From Nocardia pseudovaccinii NBRC 100343 (GTDB taxonomy: Bacteria > Actinomycetota > Actinomycetes > Mycobacteriales > Mycobacteriaceae): DNA of 33,304 nt. The notes beneath the pieces are model-generated. The model was not told the DNA's origin and did no database searches. It saw nothing but the letters and a program-made list of their open reading frames with translations. Positions 15,077 through 23,602 of the stretch are shown here, one piece after another (positions within the stretch are counted from its first letter, which is position 1; each line of letters opens with the position of its first letter). Location: the NCBI RefSeq assembly GCF_001613225.1, contig NZ_BDBY01000393.1, forward strand, positions 1 to 33,304, in the 5' to 3' direction. Made by a program: the position numbers and the translations under genes.

Positions 15077-15361
15077 GGAAGCCGCCACAACGTTTGCCAG
15101 CAACCTGTCGACCAGATCATTCAGCTGTCGCCAAGCCCTATTCATGGACATTCGGGCTACGCTTCATCCGACAAAGGCTGTGCCGCAACGAACCGGAACT
15201 TCTTCAGGCCCGGTCCAGACCTAAAAAATCCCGGCGTAGACGCTGTCCGGAGGCGCGGTGGTGAGCCCGAGAAGCAGGTGGTGACCGCCGTAGTGACGCG
15301 CCACAAAGTCGAGGCTGTCCGATACCACCCTCAGCGGTAGAACGATGGCACGGCACACTGG
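15077..15361. other. Intergenic stretch before the TOTE gene
   Basis: These 285 bases contain no convincing gene on either strand. The promoter of the primase-helicase gene is expected here; TAGAAC at 15338-15343 is a weak -10 candidate. Whether the ATPase gene upstream is co-transcribed cannot be judged. Confidence 0.35.
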
Positions 15362-17746
15362 ATGGCCGTGGAACGCTTCCCCGGCGAGCTCGAGTCCCTC
15401 CGTGCCGACAACGCCCGCCTGCGGCGGTTGCTCGATCTCACCGAAAACCAGGCGCGCGCAGCCGATCCGGACCAGACCGCAGTGTCCACCCCGGTCGACA
15501 TGCGTTCTGCTCCGGAAGCCAAGGTGCGGTTCTATCTCGACTTGTTCCGTTGCCGCCCCGATATTTACGCGATTCGCTGGGAGAACCGCCAGGACGGTCG
15601 ATCGGGCTGGATGCCCGCGATCCAGGGCCGGTGGCGCACCGGCATGTCACGATCGGAAGCGTCGTACCTGCCGCTCACCGGCGAGGTCGTCGCCGCCCAT
15701 CTGCGCGGGGCGCACCATATCGGCTTGTATCCGCTGGGCGACGACGACACCTGCTGGTGGGTCGCCGCGGACTTCGACAAAGACACCGCGATGCTCGACG
15801 CCCTGGCATACCTCAAAGCAGCCCGCACCAAGGACATCCCCGCAGCACTCGAGGTGTCGCAATCCGGCCGAGGTGCGCATGTGTGGATCTTTTTCGCACA
15901 GGCCACCGCCGCTACCCTAGCTCGACGGATCGCCACCAGCCTGCTCGCCGAGGCGATCCAGCTGCGCGGCAGCATGAATCTGTCCAGCTATGACCGACTG
16001 TTTCCGTCCCAGGACACACACACCGGCCGTGGCATGGGCAATCTCATCGCCGCACCATTAAATGGAACCCGACGCCAGCACGGCACCACCTTGTTCCTGG
16101 ATCCAGCCACTCTCGAACCTTTCGAGGACCAGTGGGCCTACCTGTCGAGCATCCCGCGACTGTCACCGAAACAAGTTGCCGCACTTGCCGACACGCTGCC
16201 CGAACCAAAAGTCGGACACGATGTTCGGCGCCTGCAGCTGCCGACCTCTTCGCGGATCATGCCACGCCCGGCAGCCGTGGTGCACGCAACATTCGCAGCC
16301 AGACTCCAACTGACCGCTGCTGATCTGGGCCCCGCCATGATTTCGGCGGTCAAGCACGCCGCGTCCATCCCGAACCCCGAGTTCTACACCCGCCAGCGCG
16401 CCCGCCGAAGTACCTGGGACACACCACGATACCTGCGCAGCTACGACGAAACCCTCGACGGCGACCTCGTCCTCCCCCGCGGACTATTGCCCTTACTTAC
16501 CACACTGGTCGAATCCGCCGACAGCACACTGCGCATCGAAGACAACCGAATCGAAGGCGTCCCACAGTCGTTCCATTGCTCGGCGGAATTGCGGCCCGAA
16601 CAGCGAGCCGCGGTAGGCGACATCGAGGTCGACGACACGTGTGTCATTGTCGCACCGCCCGGTACTGGCAAAACCGTCATCGCCTGCGCCGCAATCGCTT
16701 CCCGGGCCACGACCACATTGATCCTCGTCGACCGCAAAGCTCTGGCCGACCAATGGCGGACCCGGATCGCTGACCATCTCGGATTCAAGTGTGGACAAAT
16801 CGGCGGCGGCCGATCCAAGACCACCGGCGTCATCGACATCGCCCTGCTCCCCACCCTGGCACGCCGCACCAACGTAGCCGAACTCACCAACGGCTACGGA
16901 TTCGTCATCGTCGACGAATGCCACCACATCGCCGCATCAGCCTTCACCGAAGTCCTCAACCAAATACCCGCCCGATACTGGCTCGGACTCACGGCCACCC
17001 CCTACCGGCGCGACCAACTCGACGACCTGATCTACCACCAACTCGGCTCACGCACCCACACTGTCGACAGTCCCGCGGCAGGACAACTACCGACCAACGG
17101 TGAAACGCCTGCACCCCACCCTGTGCTCGAGATTCATCCGACGCAATTCGCCTACAACGGCGACGCCGATCCATCCCAACCGGGCGGAATGGCCGAAATC
17201 TATCGGGCGCTGGTCGCCGACGAAGCCCGCCTACAGCAGATCACCACCGACATCCATACCGCGCACCACGTCGGCGCACAAATACTGGTTCTCACCACCT
17301 GGGTCAACCACCTCGAAGCGATCACCGACCGCCTCACCGACGCAGGCTGCCACGACATCATCGTGCTCCGCGGCGGCATGAAAGCCCGCGACCGCCAAGC
17401 AATCACGGAAACGATCCGCACCCGCCAAGCCGATGGATCACCACTGCTACTCGTCGGCACCGGCTCATTCATCGGGGAAGGCTTCGACTGCCCCGCCCTC
17501 GACACCCTCTTCCTCGCATCCCCTATCTCGTTCAAAGGACGCCTCGTCCAATACGTCGGGCGCATCACCCGACCACATCCCAACAAGACCACCGCCACCG
17601 TCCACGACTACCACGACATCCGTACCCCGATGCTCGCATCATCACTGCACAAACGCGCCCCCGGCTACGTCACCCTCGGATTCCCCGACCCGCGCAAACC
17701 CCACAATTGGAATACGGTCACAACGCCGCCGACAACAACTACATGA
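15362..17746 (+). CDS. TOTE-type primase-polymerase fused to SF2 helicase
   Basis: Protein of 794 residues. A short N-terminal coiled coil (ELESLRADNARLRRLLDL, 9-26) is followed by an archaeo-eukaryotic primase (AEP) domain of the TOTE conflict-system type: CWWVAADFDKD with metal-binding Asp137 and Asp139, SGRGAHVWIFF (168-178) with the nucleotide-contacting His, and RLFPSQDTHTGRGMGNLIA (212-230). Residues from about 405 are a SF2 helicase: LRPEQ, Walker A APPGTGKT (431-438), DECH (518-521), TATPYR (544-549), and motif VI QYVGRITRP (730-738). It should copy or prime nucleic acid while unwinding it. No nuclease domain is visible in the protein itself. No clear ribosome site; the ATG at 15362 is the first start after an in-frame stop, and GTG 15368 is the alternative. 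Confidence 0.9.
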   Translation: MAVERFPGELESLRADNARLRRLLDLTENQARAADPDQTAVSTPVDMRSAPEAKVRFYLDLFRCRPDIYAIRWENRQDGRSGWMPAIQGRWRTGMSRSEASYLPLTGEVVAAHLRGAHHIGLYPLGDDDTCWWVAADFDKDTAMLDALAYLKAARTKDIPAALEVSQSGRGAHVWIFFAQATAATLARRIATSLLAEAIQLRGSMNLSSYDRLFPSQDTHTGRGMGNLIAAPLNGTRRQHGTTLFLDPATLEPFEDQWAYLSSIPRLSPKQVAALADTLPEPKVGHDVRRLQLPTSSRIMPRPAAVVHATFAARLQLTAADLGPAMISAVKHAASIPNPEFYTRQRARRSTWDTPRYLRSYDETLDGDLVLPRGLLPLLTTLVESADSTLRIEDNRIEGVPQSFHCSAELRPEQRAAVGDIEVDDTCVIVAPPGTGKTVIACAAIASRATTTLILVDRKALADQWRTRIADHLGFKCGQIGGGRSKTTGVIDIALLPTLARRTNVAELTNGYGFVIVDECHHIAASAFTEVLNQIPARYWLGLTATPYRRDQLDDLIYHQLGSRTHTVDSPAAGQLPTNGETPAPHPVLEIHPTQFAYNGDADPSQPGGMAEIYRALVADEARLQQITTDIHTAHHVGAQILVLTTWVNHLEAITDRLTDAGCHDIIVLRGGMKARDRQAITETIRTRQADGSPLLLVGTGSFIGEGFDCPALDTLFLASPISFKGRLVQYVGRITRPHPNKTTATVHDYHDIRTPMLASSLHKRAPGYVTLGFPDPRKPHNWNTVTTPPTTTT

Positions 17747-17802
17747 GCCATACGCACCCAAACCGGGCAACGGAATTCGCTGAATGGCCGCGGTGAGATC
17801 TC

Positions 17803-18390
17803 TCAGTGGGCCGTGGTCAGTTCATGCAGCGACACGAGCAAGTCACGGTCACGGTTGAAGCCGCGTTCGGTGATCAAACGGACAGCGCTCTCAGCCTGCG
17901 CGATGTCCTCCTGGGAAGCCGCCGCCAGCAGGCCATGCAGATCTGCGAGATCCTGTGGGCGCGAAACATCGTCTCGGGCCAACAGTTTGAGCGCGATGAG
18001 GTGGCCAGTAGTCGCGACCGGCAGCGTCAACCCTGGCACGATATCCAGGTTCTCTGCGGCCCGCACGATCTCGGACTCAATTCCCGAACTGGCGAACAGG
18101 ATGTCGACCAGGACCGATACGCCATCGATGGCGCGCTTCAGCCGGACGGTAGCCAGCCTGCCGTTATCGTGCTCCACCGAAGCATAGAATCCGTAGCCCT
18201 CGGCGATGAGTAGACGAACCAATTCCTCAGCGCCGCGGTCATCTGCAACCGCCACCGCTACGTCAATGTCATGAGTAAACCGTGGTGCCGACCGTGCCGA
18301 CACCGCAAAGCCACCGACGAGCGCCCAGGCGTAACCATGCCGACGAAGATCCGACGCCGCACGACGCAGCGCCACCTCGAGTTGGTTCAT
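17803..18390 (-). CDS. AbiEii-like nucleotidyltransferase
   Basis: Protein of 195 residues. ALVGGFAVSARSAPRFTHDI with Gly26-Gly27 and Asp41-x-Asp43 (HDIDVAV) is the catalytic strand of a DNA-polymerase-beta-type nucleotidyltransferase, and VSVLVDILFA supplies the third acid, Asp96. LALKLL-like (HLIALKLLARDD) and RPQDLADLHGLL segments match the AbiEii/AbiGii toxin group (DUF1814-like), in which the enzyme can nucleotidylate a target such as tRNA. All three metal ligands are present, so it should be active. Its start overlaps the stop of the small gene upstream by 4 bases, suggesting a toxin-antitoxin or regulator pair. Convergent with the TOTE gene, 56 bases apart. Confidence 0.85.
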   Translation of the reverse strand: MNQLEVALRRAASDLRRHGYAWALVGGFAVSARSAPRFTHDIDVAVAVADDRGAEELVRLLIAEGYGFYASVEHDNGRLATVRLKRAIDGVSVLVDILFASSGIESEIVRAAENLDIVPGLTLPVATTGHLIALKLLARDDVSRPQDLADLHGLLAAASQEDIAQAESAVRLITERGFNRDRDLLVSLHELTTAH

Positions 18391-18593
18391 GCGAACCGAG
18401 ACGACGCATGGCCAGCCGCATCACCGAGTGGCGCGCCAGGACGTGAAAGCAGCCAGTCCTGAACGGCCTCGTCCACCTCCACCTCGGTGGCCTCCGGTCG
18501 CATCCGACGTATGCGGGCACGCTGCATACGCACACCGAACTCATACATCTCCAACGCGAGACGCAGCCGCTGGCCCGGCGATTCCTCTGCCAC
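18387..18593 (-). CDS. Small partner of the nucleotidyltransferase, candidate antitoxin
   Basis: Protein of 68 residues from GTG 18593: MAEESPGQRLRLALEMYEFG, then VRMQRARIRRMRPEATEVEV and a C-terminal DWLLSRPGAPLGDAAG. It is highly charged and helical, with no DNA-binding motif I can name. The ATGA overlap with the nucleotidyltransferase gene shows translational coupling with the small gene first, the usual order for antitoxin then toxin. I recognise no named antitoxin family; it could instead be a substrate-presenting partner. Confidence 0.7.
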   Translation of the reverse strand: MAEESPGQRLRLALEMYEFGVRMQRARIRRMRPEATEVEVDEAVQDWLLSRPGAPLGDAAGHASSRFA

Positions 18594-18995
18594 GATACCC
18601 AGCCTACCGTCCGAAACAGCTCAAGCCCTGGATCCCTGAAGACCTCCTTGCCGCCGCCTCGACCGATCAGATCTGATGCAGTCCCGGTCTAGTGACACGC
18701 ATGGTTTCTGACCACCGCCACCATGCATGGTTCATGCGATACGACGCCGACAAGAGGTCACGGGACCCAGCCAACATGAGAATCCGACAAAGGCCATGAT
18801 CAGCTCGCCTGGAGTGGCAGTTTCGCATCAGCACGGATAACGAGACTCCAGACAGACTCAATCGCGCTGCCGCCCCCAGGAAACCGCAAGCTAAATCGGA
18901 TGCGGCGATCACGTCCGACAGAAAGTCTTTACGGCGCAAACAGATCGAGCTAAAGTGTAGGCGAAGTGCGCTTTTGGAGCTATCAGTTCTACTGA
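18594..18995. other. Non-coding stretch with a 12-bp palindrome
   Basis: About 400 bases without a recognised gene, between the nucleotidyltransferase pair and repeat copy B. ACCATGCATGGT (18720-18731) is a perfect palindrome and GCATGGTT occurs twice in direct orientation (18699-18706, 18725-18732). These may be operator sites for the minus-strand pair starting at 18593. Confidence 0.35.
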
Positions 18996-19060
18996 GAGCG
19001 GATGACGGGATTCGAACCCTGGTCCGGCGCTTCACGATTCGGCTGGTCAATAGCCTGAGG
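18996..19060. repeat. Cassette-boundary repeat, copy B left part
   Basis: Starts with GAGCGGATGACGGGATTCGA, which on the minus strand reads as the 3' end of tRNA-Gly (T-loop GGTTCGAATCCC and acceptor end CATCCGCTC). It continues as TCGAACCCTGGTCCGGCGCT to GCCTGAGG; 19012-19058 matches copy C (23770-23816) at 44 of 47 bases. The repeat is interrupted at 19060 by the insertion sequence and resumes at 20941 on its other side. Confidence 0.8.
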
Positions 19061-20940
19061 CTGTCGTCTGCCAGCAGGTAGGGACCACTTCGGAGGCTGT
19101 TTTTGCCTGAGCATGGGTTCTGACGCAGGTAGCGTGATCATTTCAAGGGCTGTCGGTTTTCCTGGGTCGAGCCGAATTCGTTGTGGCTGAGTAGTATTCG
19201 CTTGCGGAGTAGGTCCAGGTTCGATCTACCAAAGCACTGTCTCTTGAGGGCCTTGACCTTGTTCACGGTGCCCTCGGTGGGGCCATTGCTCCAGTGCAGG
19301 GTGAGTCCGGCGGTGACAGCGGCGAAGTCGTGCTCGAGGCCGGTGGCGAACGAGTGTAGTGCGGGCAGGTCATCGGCGCGGACGCTGGCGATCCATTCCG
19401 GGAGGCGGTCGCCGCGCCGGTCGCGCATGAGGACCGCGAACGCGCCGACGTGACGGCGGGTGGCGGCAAGTTCGGGACAGCCCGCCAGAATCGCGGTCAG
19501 TTGGTGTGTTTCGGCGTCGGGCAGGGTGTCTGGGTGACGGGTGATCCAGCTGGTCACCGCCCGGATTCTCGGTTTCGGTGGTCGGAGGACCGGTGGGGCC
19601 GATGGTTTGCTGGCCTGGTAAGGCCGCAGGAAGCGGTAGATGTTGTTGGGGCTGCCGCGATAGCCGAGCTCGCGCAGTTCGGTGATCAGGGCGGCGATAT
19701 TGGTGTGTCCGGCGTTCCAGCGGGTAAGTAGATGCGGCACGAACTCATCGATCATCCTGGCGCGAGAGGTCGCGGCGGCGATGACGTCTTCCGGGCTGGT
19801 GGCGATAGCGAACCGGCGAGCGGTTTTCCGATCGATATCGAGTTCTTTGGCGATGGTGCGCAACCCTTTCCCCTCAGCGCGCAGCCGTTGCACCGCCTCG
19901 TACCGTTCGGCGGTGCGCGCCCGCAATCCCACGTATCCCTCACCGCGAGGGCTCTCGGGCAGCGGTGCCGTGTCTTCGGTGGCCTTGCCCATGGTGGCCT
20001 CGCTCGTGACCGTTTCAGGGGCAGGAGTATGGTGGTCGGCATCGCTGGGATCAGCACTGGCAGTTGATGATTCGGTGAGACAACCACGGTGCGCCACAAC
20101 TGTCTTCTCCACGGCTTGGCACAGGTTCTGCCACAAGTGCCAGCGGTCCGCGCATTGGATGGCCTGCGGTGCGCCGCGGCGCGCGGCCTCGCTGTAGGCG
20201 CCGGACCGGTCACGGGTAATCACCTCGATCTCCGGATGCTGCAACAGCCATGCCGCCAACGGATCGGCCTCGCGCCCGTCTATGACGTCGATGGGCCGAT
20301 GGGTGACCATGTCCAGCAGGATGGTCGCGTACTTGCGGGAGCGTTTGACGGCGAAATCGTCGACCCCGAGCACGGCGATCGCACCGACCGGCGGGTCGGG
20401 CAGAGCACGGATCAGCCGCAACAGCGTATCCCGGCTGCCCGGCAACCCCAGTTGGGCCGCCAGCCGTGCCCCGGCTCGTCCGGCCAACGCCACCGCGATC
20501 CTGGTGAGCATCACAGTCAGCTGAGCCGTGCGCCGTGACCGTTTCACCGTAAGCCCATCGACCTGTTCAACGAAAGTCTTTGCCCGACAGTCCGTATTCA
20601 CGCAGAAGAACCGTCGCACCATCAGCCGCAGGACCATCGTCTGCCCCGCGACAGCAGCGTCGGCGAGCCGGCGACGATAACGGGAATGCACACGACTGGA
20701 AAGGGTTCCGCATCCGCTGCACCGGGCCGTTGGGGTGGCAACCACAGCGTCCACCAGCACCCCGCCGCCCTCGGTCCGAACGTCCTGAATCAGCAGATTA
20801 CTCAAGTGCGGCAACAACATTCGAACAAGATCAACACACGCCCGCCAGCTTCACCCATATCGAGTCGAACCTTGCGGAGACACGCCGACCAGCGCGATCA
20901 CGCTACCTGCGTCAGAACCCTTCAGGCTGGCAGCCGACAC
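19061..20940 (-). mobile_element. ISL3-family insertion sequence
   Basis: About 1.88 kb element holding one transposase gene. A perfect 25-bp inverted repeat (19115-19139 and 20896-20920, beginning GGGTTCTGACGCAGG) flanks the gene, and an outer pair (19062-19075 and 20926-20939) matches at 13 of 14. GAGG occurs on both sides (19057-19060, 20941-20944), and joining the flanks recreates the layout of copy A, so the element sits inside repeat copy B. ISL3 elements usually make 8-bp target duplications; only the last 4 bases match exactly here, so boundaries are good to a few bases. Confidence 0.83.
19138..20820 (-). CDS. ISL3-family transposase
   Basis: Full-length protein of 560 residues. N-terminal zinc finger with Cys34-x2-Cys37 and Cys73-x4-Cys78 (CSGCG, CVNTDC), then a helical DNA-binding part (VKRSRRTAQLT), the DDE core with LGVDDFAVKRSRKYAT (151-166), VITRDRSGAYSEAARRGAPQ then CADRWHL, and the terminal HWSNGPTEGTVNKVKALKRQ with the catalytic Glu. 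Between these is an extra helix-turn-helix (LRAEGKGLRTIAKELDIDRK) as in many ISL3 transposases. The stop codon lies inside the left inverted repeat. The frame is intact with no premature stop, so the element may be active. Confidence 0.95.
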   Translation of the reverse strand: MLLPHLSNLLIQDVRTEGGGVLVDAVVATPTARCSGCGTLSSRVHSRYRRRLADAAVAGQTMVLRLMVRRFFCVNTDCRAKTFVEQVDGLTVKRSRRTAQLTVMLTRIAVALAGRAGARLAAQLGLPGSRDTLLRLIRALPDPPVGAIAVLGVDDFAVKRSRKYATILLDMVTHRPIDVIDGREADPLAAWLLQHPEIEVITRDRSGAYSEAARRGAPQAIQCADRWHLWQNLCQAVEKTVVAHRGCLTESSTASADPSDADHHTPAPETVTSEATMGKATEDTAPLPESPRGEGYVGLRARTAERYEAVQRLRAEGKGLRTIAKELDIDRKTARRFAIATSPEDVIAAATSRARMIDEFVPHLLTRWNAGHTNIAALITELRELGYRGSPNNIYRFLRPYQASKPSAPPVLRPPKPRIRAVTSWITRHPDTLPDAETHQLTAILAGCPELAATRRHVGAFAVLMRDRRGDRLPEWIASVRADDLPALHSFATGLEHDFAAVTAGLTLHWSNGPTEGTVNKVKALKRQCFGRSNLDLLRKRILLSHNEFGSTQENRQPLK

Positions 20941-21140
20941 AGAGGCAACCCAAATGTTGGGCCTCAACAGACCTTTCAGAACTTTTTAGTACGTTACGAG
21001 TCACACAGCTACCACCTCTCTGGTGACATAGTCACCACACCTTTTGCCGCTGTGATCTTCGGGGCGGCGACGGCGTCACCACCCTGAGAGGGTGACGGGA
21101 TGTCTCCCGCGCCGGATCACGGGATTGGTCACCGGACTTG
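20941..21140. repeat. Cassette-boundary repeat, copy B right part
   Basis: Resumes repeat copy B after the insertion sequence: GAGGCAACCCAAATGTTGGG and following. Bases 20946-20999 match copy A 10154-10207 with two differences, then CTACCACCTCTCTGGTGACA matches with one or two, then a roughly 40-base insertion absent from A, then GGGTGACGGGATGTCTC shared again. It lies just before the type VII secretion-linked operon at 21273, as copy A lies before the pair at 10417. Confidence 0.8.
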
Positions 21141-21272
21141 GGTTATGGAGTAAATACGGAGTGTCGTATGGTCATTGCCGCAACCGCGCGAGGCACCGTG
21201 AAGCCCCTGGGCAGTAGCCGAAGCCCGATCTAGGTAGGCTCTCGGGGAGCACCACTCGACGGGGGAACAGCG

Positions 21273-21530
21273 ATGAATAACGATGAGCGAATGCTCGAGA
21301 TCCAGCGGATCAATGAGCGACTCGCGGCCGTGCGTGGCTCCGCGCGTTCCAGAGACGGCAGCGTGAGCATCGAGACAGACGCCGGGGGTCGGATCACCGA
21401 CCTCTACATCGCCGACTATGCGATGGACAACGGCCCTCAGCACCTGGCAAACCTCATTATCGACCGTCACCGTGCCGCACTGGGCAAAGCCGAAGCCGCA
21501 GCCGTGCAACTGTTCGAGGAGTCCAGGTGA
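21273..21530 (+). CDS. YbaB/EbfC-like protein of a type VII secretion-linked operon
   Basis: Protein of 85 residues: helical N-terminus with MLEIQRINERLAAVRGSARS, a strand pair SVSIETDAGGRITDLYIADY, and a C-terminal helix. This matches the YbaB/EbfC fold of small DNA-binding or chaperone-like proteins, which in Mycobacteriales commonly start operons encoding EspC-like proteins and large WXG-like toxins. GGGGGA lies 6 bases before the ATG at 21273. Its stop overlaps the next start by 4 bases (GTGA), giving a coupled operon. A role in export or stability of the following proteins is inferred from context. Confidence 0.8.
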   Translation: MNNDERMLEIQRINERLAAVRGSARSRDGSVSIETDAGGRITDLYIADYAMDNGPQHLANLIIDRHRAALGKAEAAAVQLFEESR

Positions 21531-21820
21531 ACGTCGACCCCGCGAAGATGCGCGCACTCGCCACGTCCGTACGCATGAACGCGGGCAGAATCACCACAAA
21601 GACGCCGATCGCGAAGGTGAGCCGTGATCTTGCCCGCGAGCGGATGGCGGGTTCGAACCTCGCCGTCAAGGTCGAGGAATCACTGAAGGCGATGGACACC
21701 GTGCTGGCCTACCACAATCGCCGCCTGAGCAGCTTTTGCGACAGCGTGGATACTGCCGCGGGTGTCTATGAGCAGACAGATGCCGACTGGGCTGCCCAAC
21801 TCAAGCAGCTGGGGGGCTGA
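21527..21820 (+). CDS. EspC-like type VII secretion partner
   Basis: Protein of 97 residues from GTG 21527, all helical: MNVDPAKMRALATSVRMNAG, then VEESLKAMDTVLAYHNRRLS and a final SFCDSVDTAAGVYEQTDADW. The length, the two helices and the closing Tyr-Glu-x-x-Asp with Asp-Trp match the EspC/DUF2580 group of ESX-secreted proteins; YEQTD resembles the Y-x-x-x-D/E secretion signal. It is probably the export partner of the large protein encoded directly downstream, which starts 2 bases after its stop. A secreted rather than cytosolic role is inferred. Confidence 0.8.
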   Translation: MNVDPAKMRALATSVRMNAGRITTKTPIAKVSRDLARERMAGSNLAVKVEESLKAMDTVLAYHNRRLSSFCDSVDTAAGVYEQTDADWAAQLKQLGG

Positions 21821-21822
21821 CG

Positions 21823-23040
21823 GTGGCGGATGACAATTCGCTGACCATATCCAAGGTGCTCGGGTGGGACCTACGCTATCTCGGTCAGGTCGTCGACATG
21901 ATGAACGAGACCTACAAGTTCATCGAGACTGAGGCCACCGCAGCGGGAAATGCGATAGAGCAGTCCAGCGACTACTTCGACAGTTCGGCGGGTGACGCGG
22001 CACGACGACGAGGCCAGGAGGATCGCACCGACACCATCCAGACCTCGGACGTCATCGAACAGATGGCGTCGAAGCTCAGCTCCCTGGTCTCGACCCTGGA
22101 AACCAATATTTCGACGATCCGAAACCGCAAAGCCGAAGCCGAGGAGTCGAGATGGGATCTGTTCGTCACCGAGGACGGCCACGTCAAGTCCCGCACATCG
22201 AACGCCGAAACCTACCGCGACCACTTCCCGTTCGGTGATGTCGCGGTAGTTGCGAAGGAAATCGTCACCCGGCGTCTGGACAACTTCATCTCCGCCGCCT
22301 TCACTCTCGTGCAAAGAGCGGATCAGGAAGGCGCGGAGATCTACATCAAGGAAATCGAGAAACTGTCCGACCGGGTGAAGCAGGGTCTCGTCGTCAAGCC
22401 GGACGATCCGCAGCTCGCGAAAATCCTCGAGGACTATCAAACCGATGTCTCCACCGGGCTGCCGAGACTCTGGCCGGTCGGGTGGCCAGCCGACATCCTC
22501 AAAGATCACGGCATAAACGTGAGCCCTTCGCTGATGACCTCCGAAGAGATCTCGGCCATGGAGAACCTGCTGCAGAACCAGGGCGTCGACGCGGTCGCAA
22601 AAGCCTTCACTCTCCCCGACCTGGCCAGGAACGCCGCCTTGGCGGAGTATCCGGACTCGGTGGCCGATGGCCAAGGTGATGCCTATCGGCACATGTACTG
22701 GAACGCTCTCATGTCGCAGCAATTCGGTGAGGACTGGGCGCAAACCTACGCCACGGCCCACGAAAAGACCGGCGGCAATACGCCGCAGCGTGAAGCAATG
22801 GACCTCTACAACAATGAAATTGGGCGCGCGATCGGGGCAGCCAACCCCAAAGCCACTCCCGAAGAATTAGCCGCGCTGGTCGGACAGCAGATCAAAGACG
22901 GCAAAGCTGTCGTCATCCAGACTTCGAATGCCGATGGCAGTCAACTTCCCGCCCCGCAGATCACCTGGAGCAATCGGGTGACCGAGGCGATGACCGGATC
23001 GCCCGCTGGCGTCGGTATTCCGCTACCCGGGAGCAAGTGA
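21823..23040 (+). CDS. Large type VII-linked putative toxin with DUF6973 domain
   Basis: Protein of 405 residues starting at GTG 21823. The N-terminal half is helical and WXG100/PPE-like (W15 in VLGWDLRYL, long helices to about residue 190). The C-terminal domain (about 245-385) has D286-A-Y-R-H290-M-Y-W-N-A-L-M, A312-H-E314, and MDLYNNEIGRAIG (326-338), the conserved blocks of DUF6973, a domain seen at the end of secreted polymorphic toxins. His and Asp/Asn residues could bind metal, but no activity is established to my knowledge. It is the third gene of a coupled operon with YbaB-like and EspC-like genes, and a lipoprotein gene follows 7 bases later. Confidence 0.85.
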   Translation: MADDNSLTISKVLGWDLRYLGQVVDMMNETYKFIETEATAAGNAIEQSSDYFDSSAGDAARRRGQEDRTDTIQTSDVIEQMASKLSSLVSTLETNISTIRNRKAEAEESRWDLFVTEDGHVKSRTSNAETYRDHFPFGDVAVVAKEIVTRRLDNFISAAFTLVQRADQEGAEIYIKEIEKLSDRVKQGLVVKPDDPQLAKILEDYQTDVSTGLPRLWPVGWPADILKDHGINVSPSLMTSEEISAMENLLQNQGVDAVAKAFTLPDLARNAALAEYPDSVADGQGDAYRHMYWNALMSQQFGEDWAQTYATAHEKTGGNTPQREAMDLYNNEIGRAIGAANPKATPEELAALVGQQIKDGKAVVIQTSNADGSQLPAPQITWSNRVTEAMTGSPAGVGIPLPGSK

Positions 23041-23047
23041 TCATCTG

Positions 23048-23602
23048 ATGAGAATCACGGTCCTGGCCCTCGCCGCCGGTTTGGTACCGGTGCTGCTGGC
23101 TGCCGGATGTGGGCCGGACCGGTCCGCTGATAACCGGGAGGGGATGAGCAGCGACTGTCGTGCTTCGTTCGACGTGCGGTCAGGCGGATCATCGCCAAGT
23201 GGCGGTTTCACTCTTCTGACCGCCGCAAGGCAGGCGGCTTCCGGTGATGCGCCGGTCAAGATGGTGGAAATCACCCATGCCGCCGGTCTCCAGGACGAGT
23301 GGGACACCATGGTGGTCGTTACGCCGGGCATGAAAGCCGACAAGCTGAACGAACTCGCGAATACCCCCGGAATGTGCTGGCAGAACTTGCCCGGTCCATA
23401 CAACGACGACAAGCCGACAACGGCCTACTATCTGTTCCTTCGTAACGGGAGCCCCTTGCGGGCTGCGACCTGGTGGTTCCCCACCGATGACGAACTGGAC
23501 TTCCGCTGGACGAGCACGAAAGTCGTGTACCCGGATACCGTGCTCACCCCGCTGCACTCACCCGGCGCCGATCCCAAACTCCGCTTGGCTCCCGCGAATT
23601 GA
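23048..23602 (+). CDS. Lipoprotein, candidate immunity protein for the DUF6973 toxin
   Basis: Protein of 184 residues with a lipoprotein signal peptide: MRITVLALAAGLVPVLLAAG followed by Cys21 in the lipobox LLAAGC. The mature part has two Cys (SSDCRASF, GMCWQNL) that could form a disulfide, and short strands ending in FRWTSTKVVYPDTV. It begins 7 bases after the toxin stop, so it is in the same operon. A membrane-anchored extracytoplasmic protein encoded right after a secreted toxin is the expected layout of an immunity protein; that is inference from position. No family recognised. Confidence 0.8.
   Translation: MRITVLALAAGLVPVLLAAGCGPDRSADNREGMSSDCRASFDVRSGGSSPSGGFTLLTAARQAASGDAPVKMVEITHAAGLQDEWDTMVVVTPGMKADKLNELANTPGMCWQNLPGPYNDDKPTTAYYLFLRNGSPLRAATWWFPTDDELDFRWTSTKVVYPDTVLTPLHSPGADPKLRLAPAN

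Noticed and set aside
18996..19060. A complete tRNA gene on the minus strand
   Set aside because: The T-loop and acceptor 3' end look like tRNA-Gly, but no D-arm, anticodon arm or matching 5' acceptor strand can be folded from the adjoining sequence.
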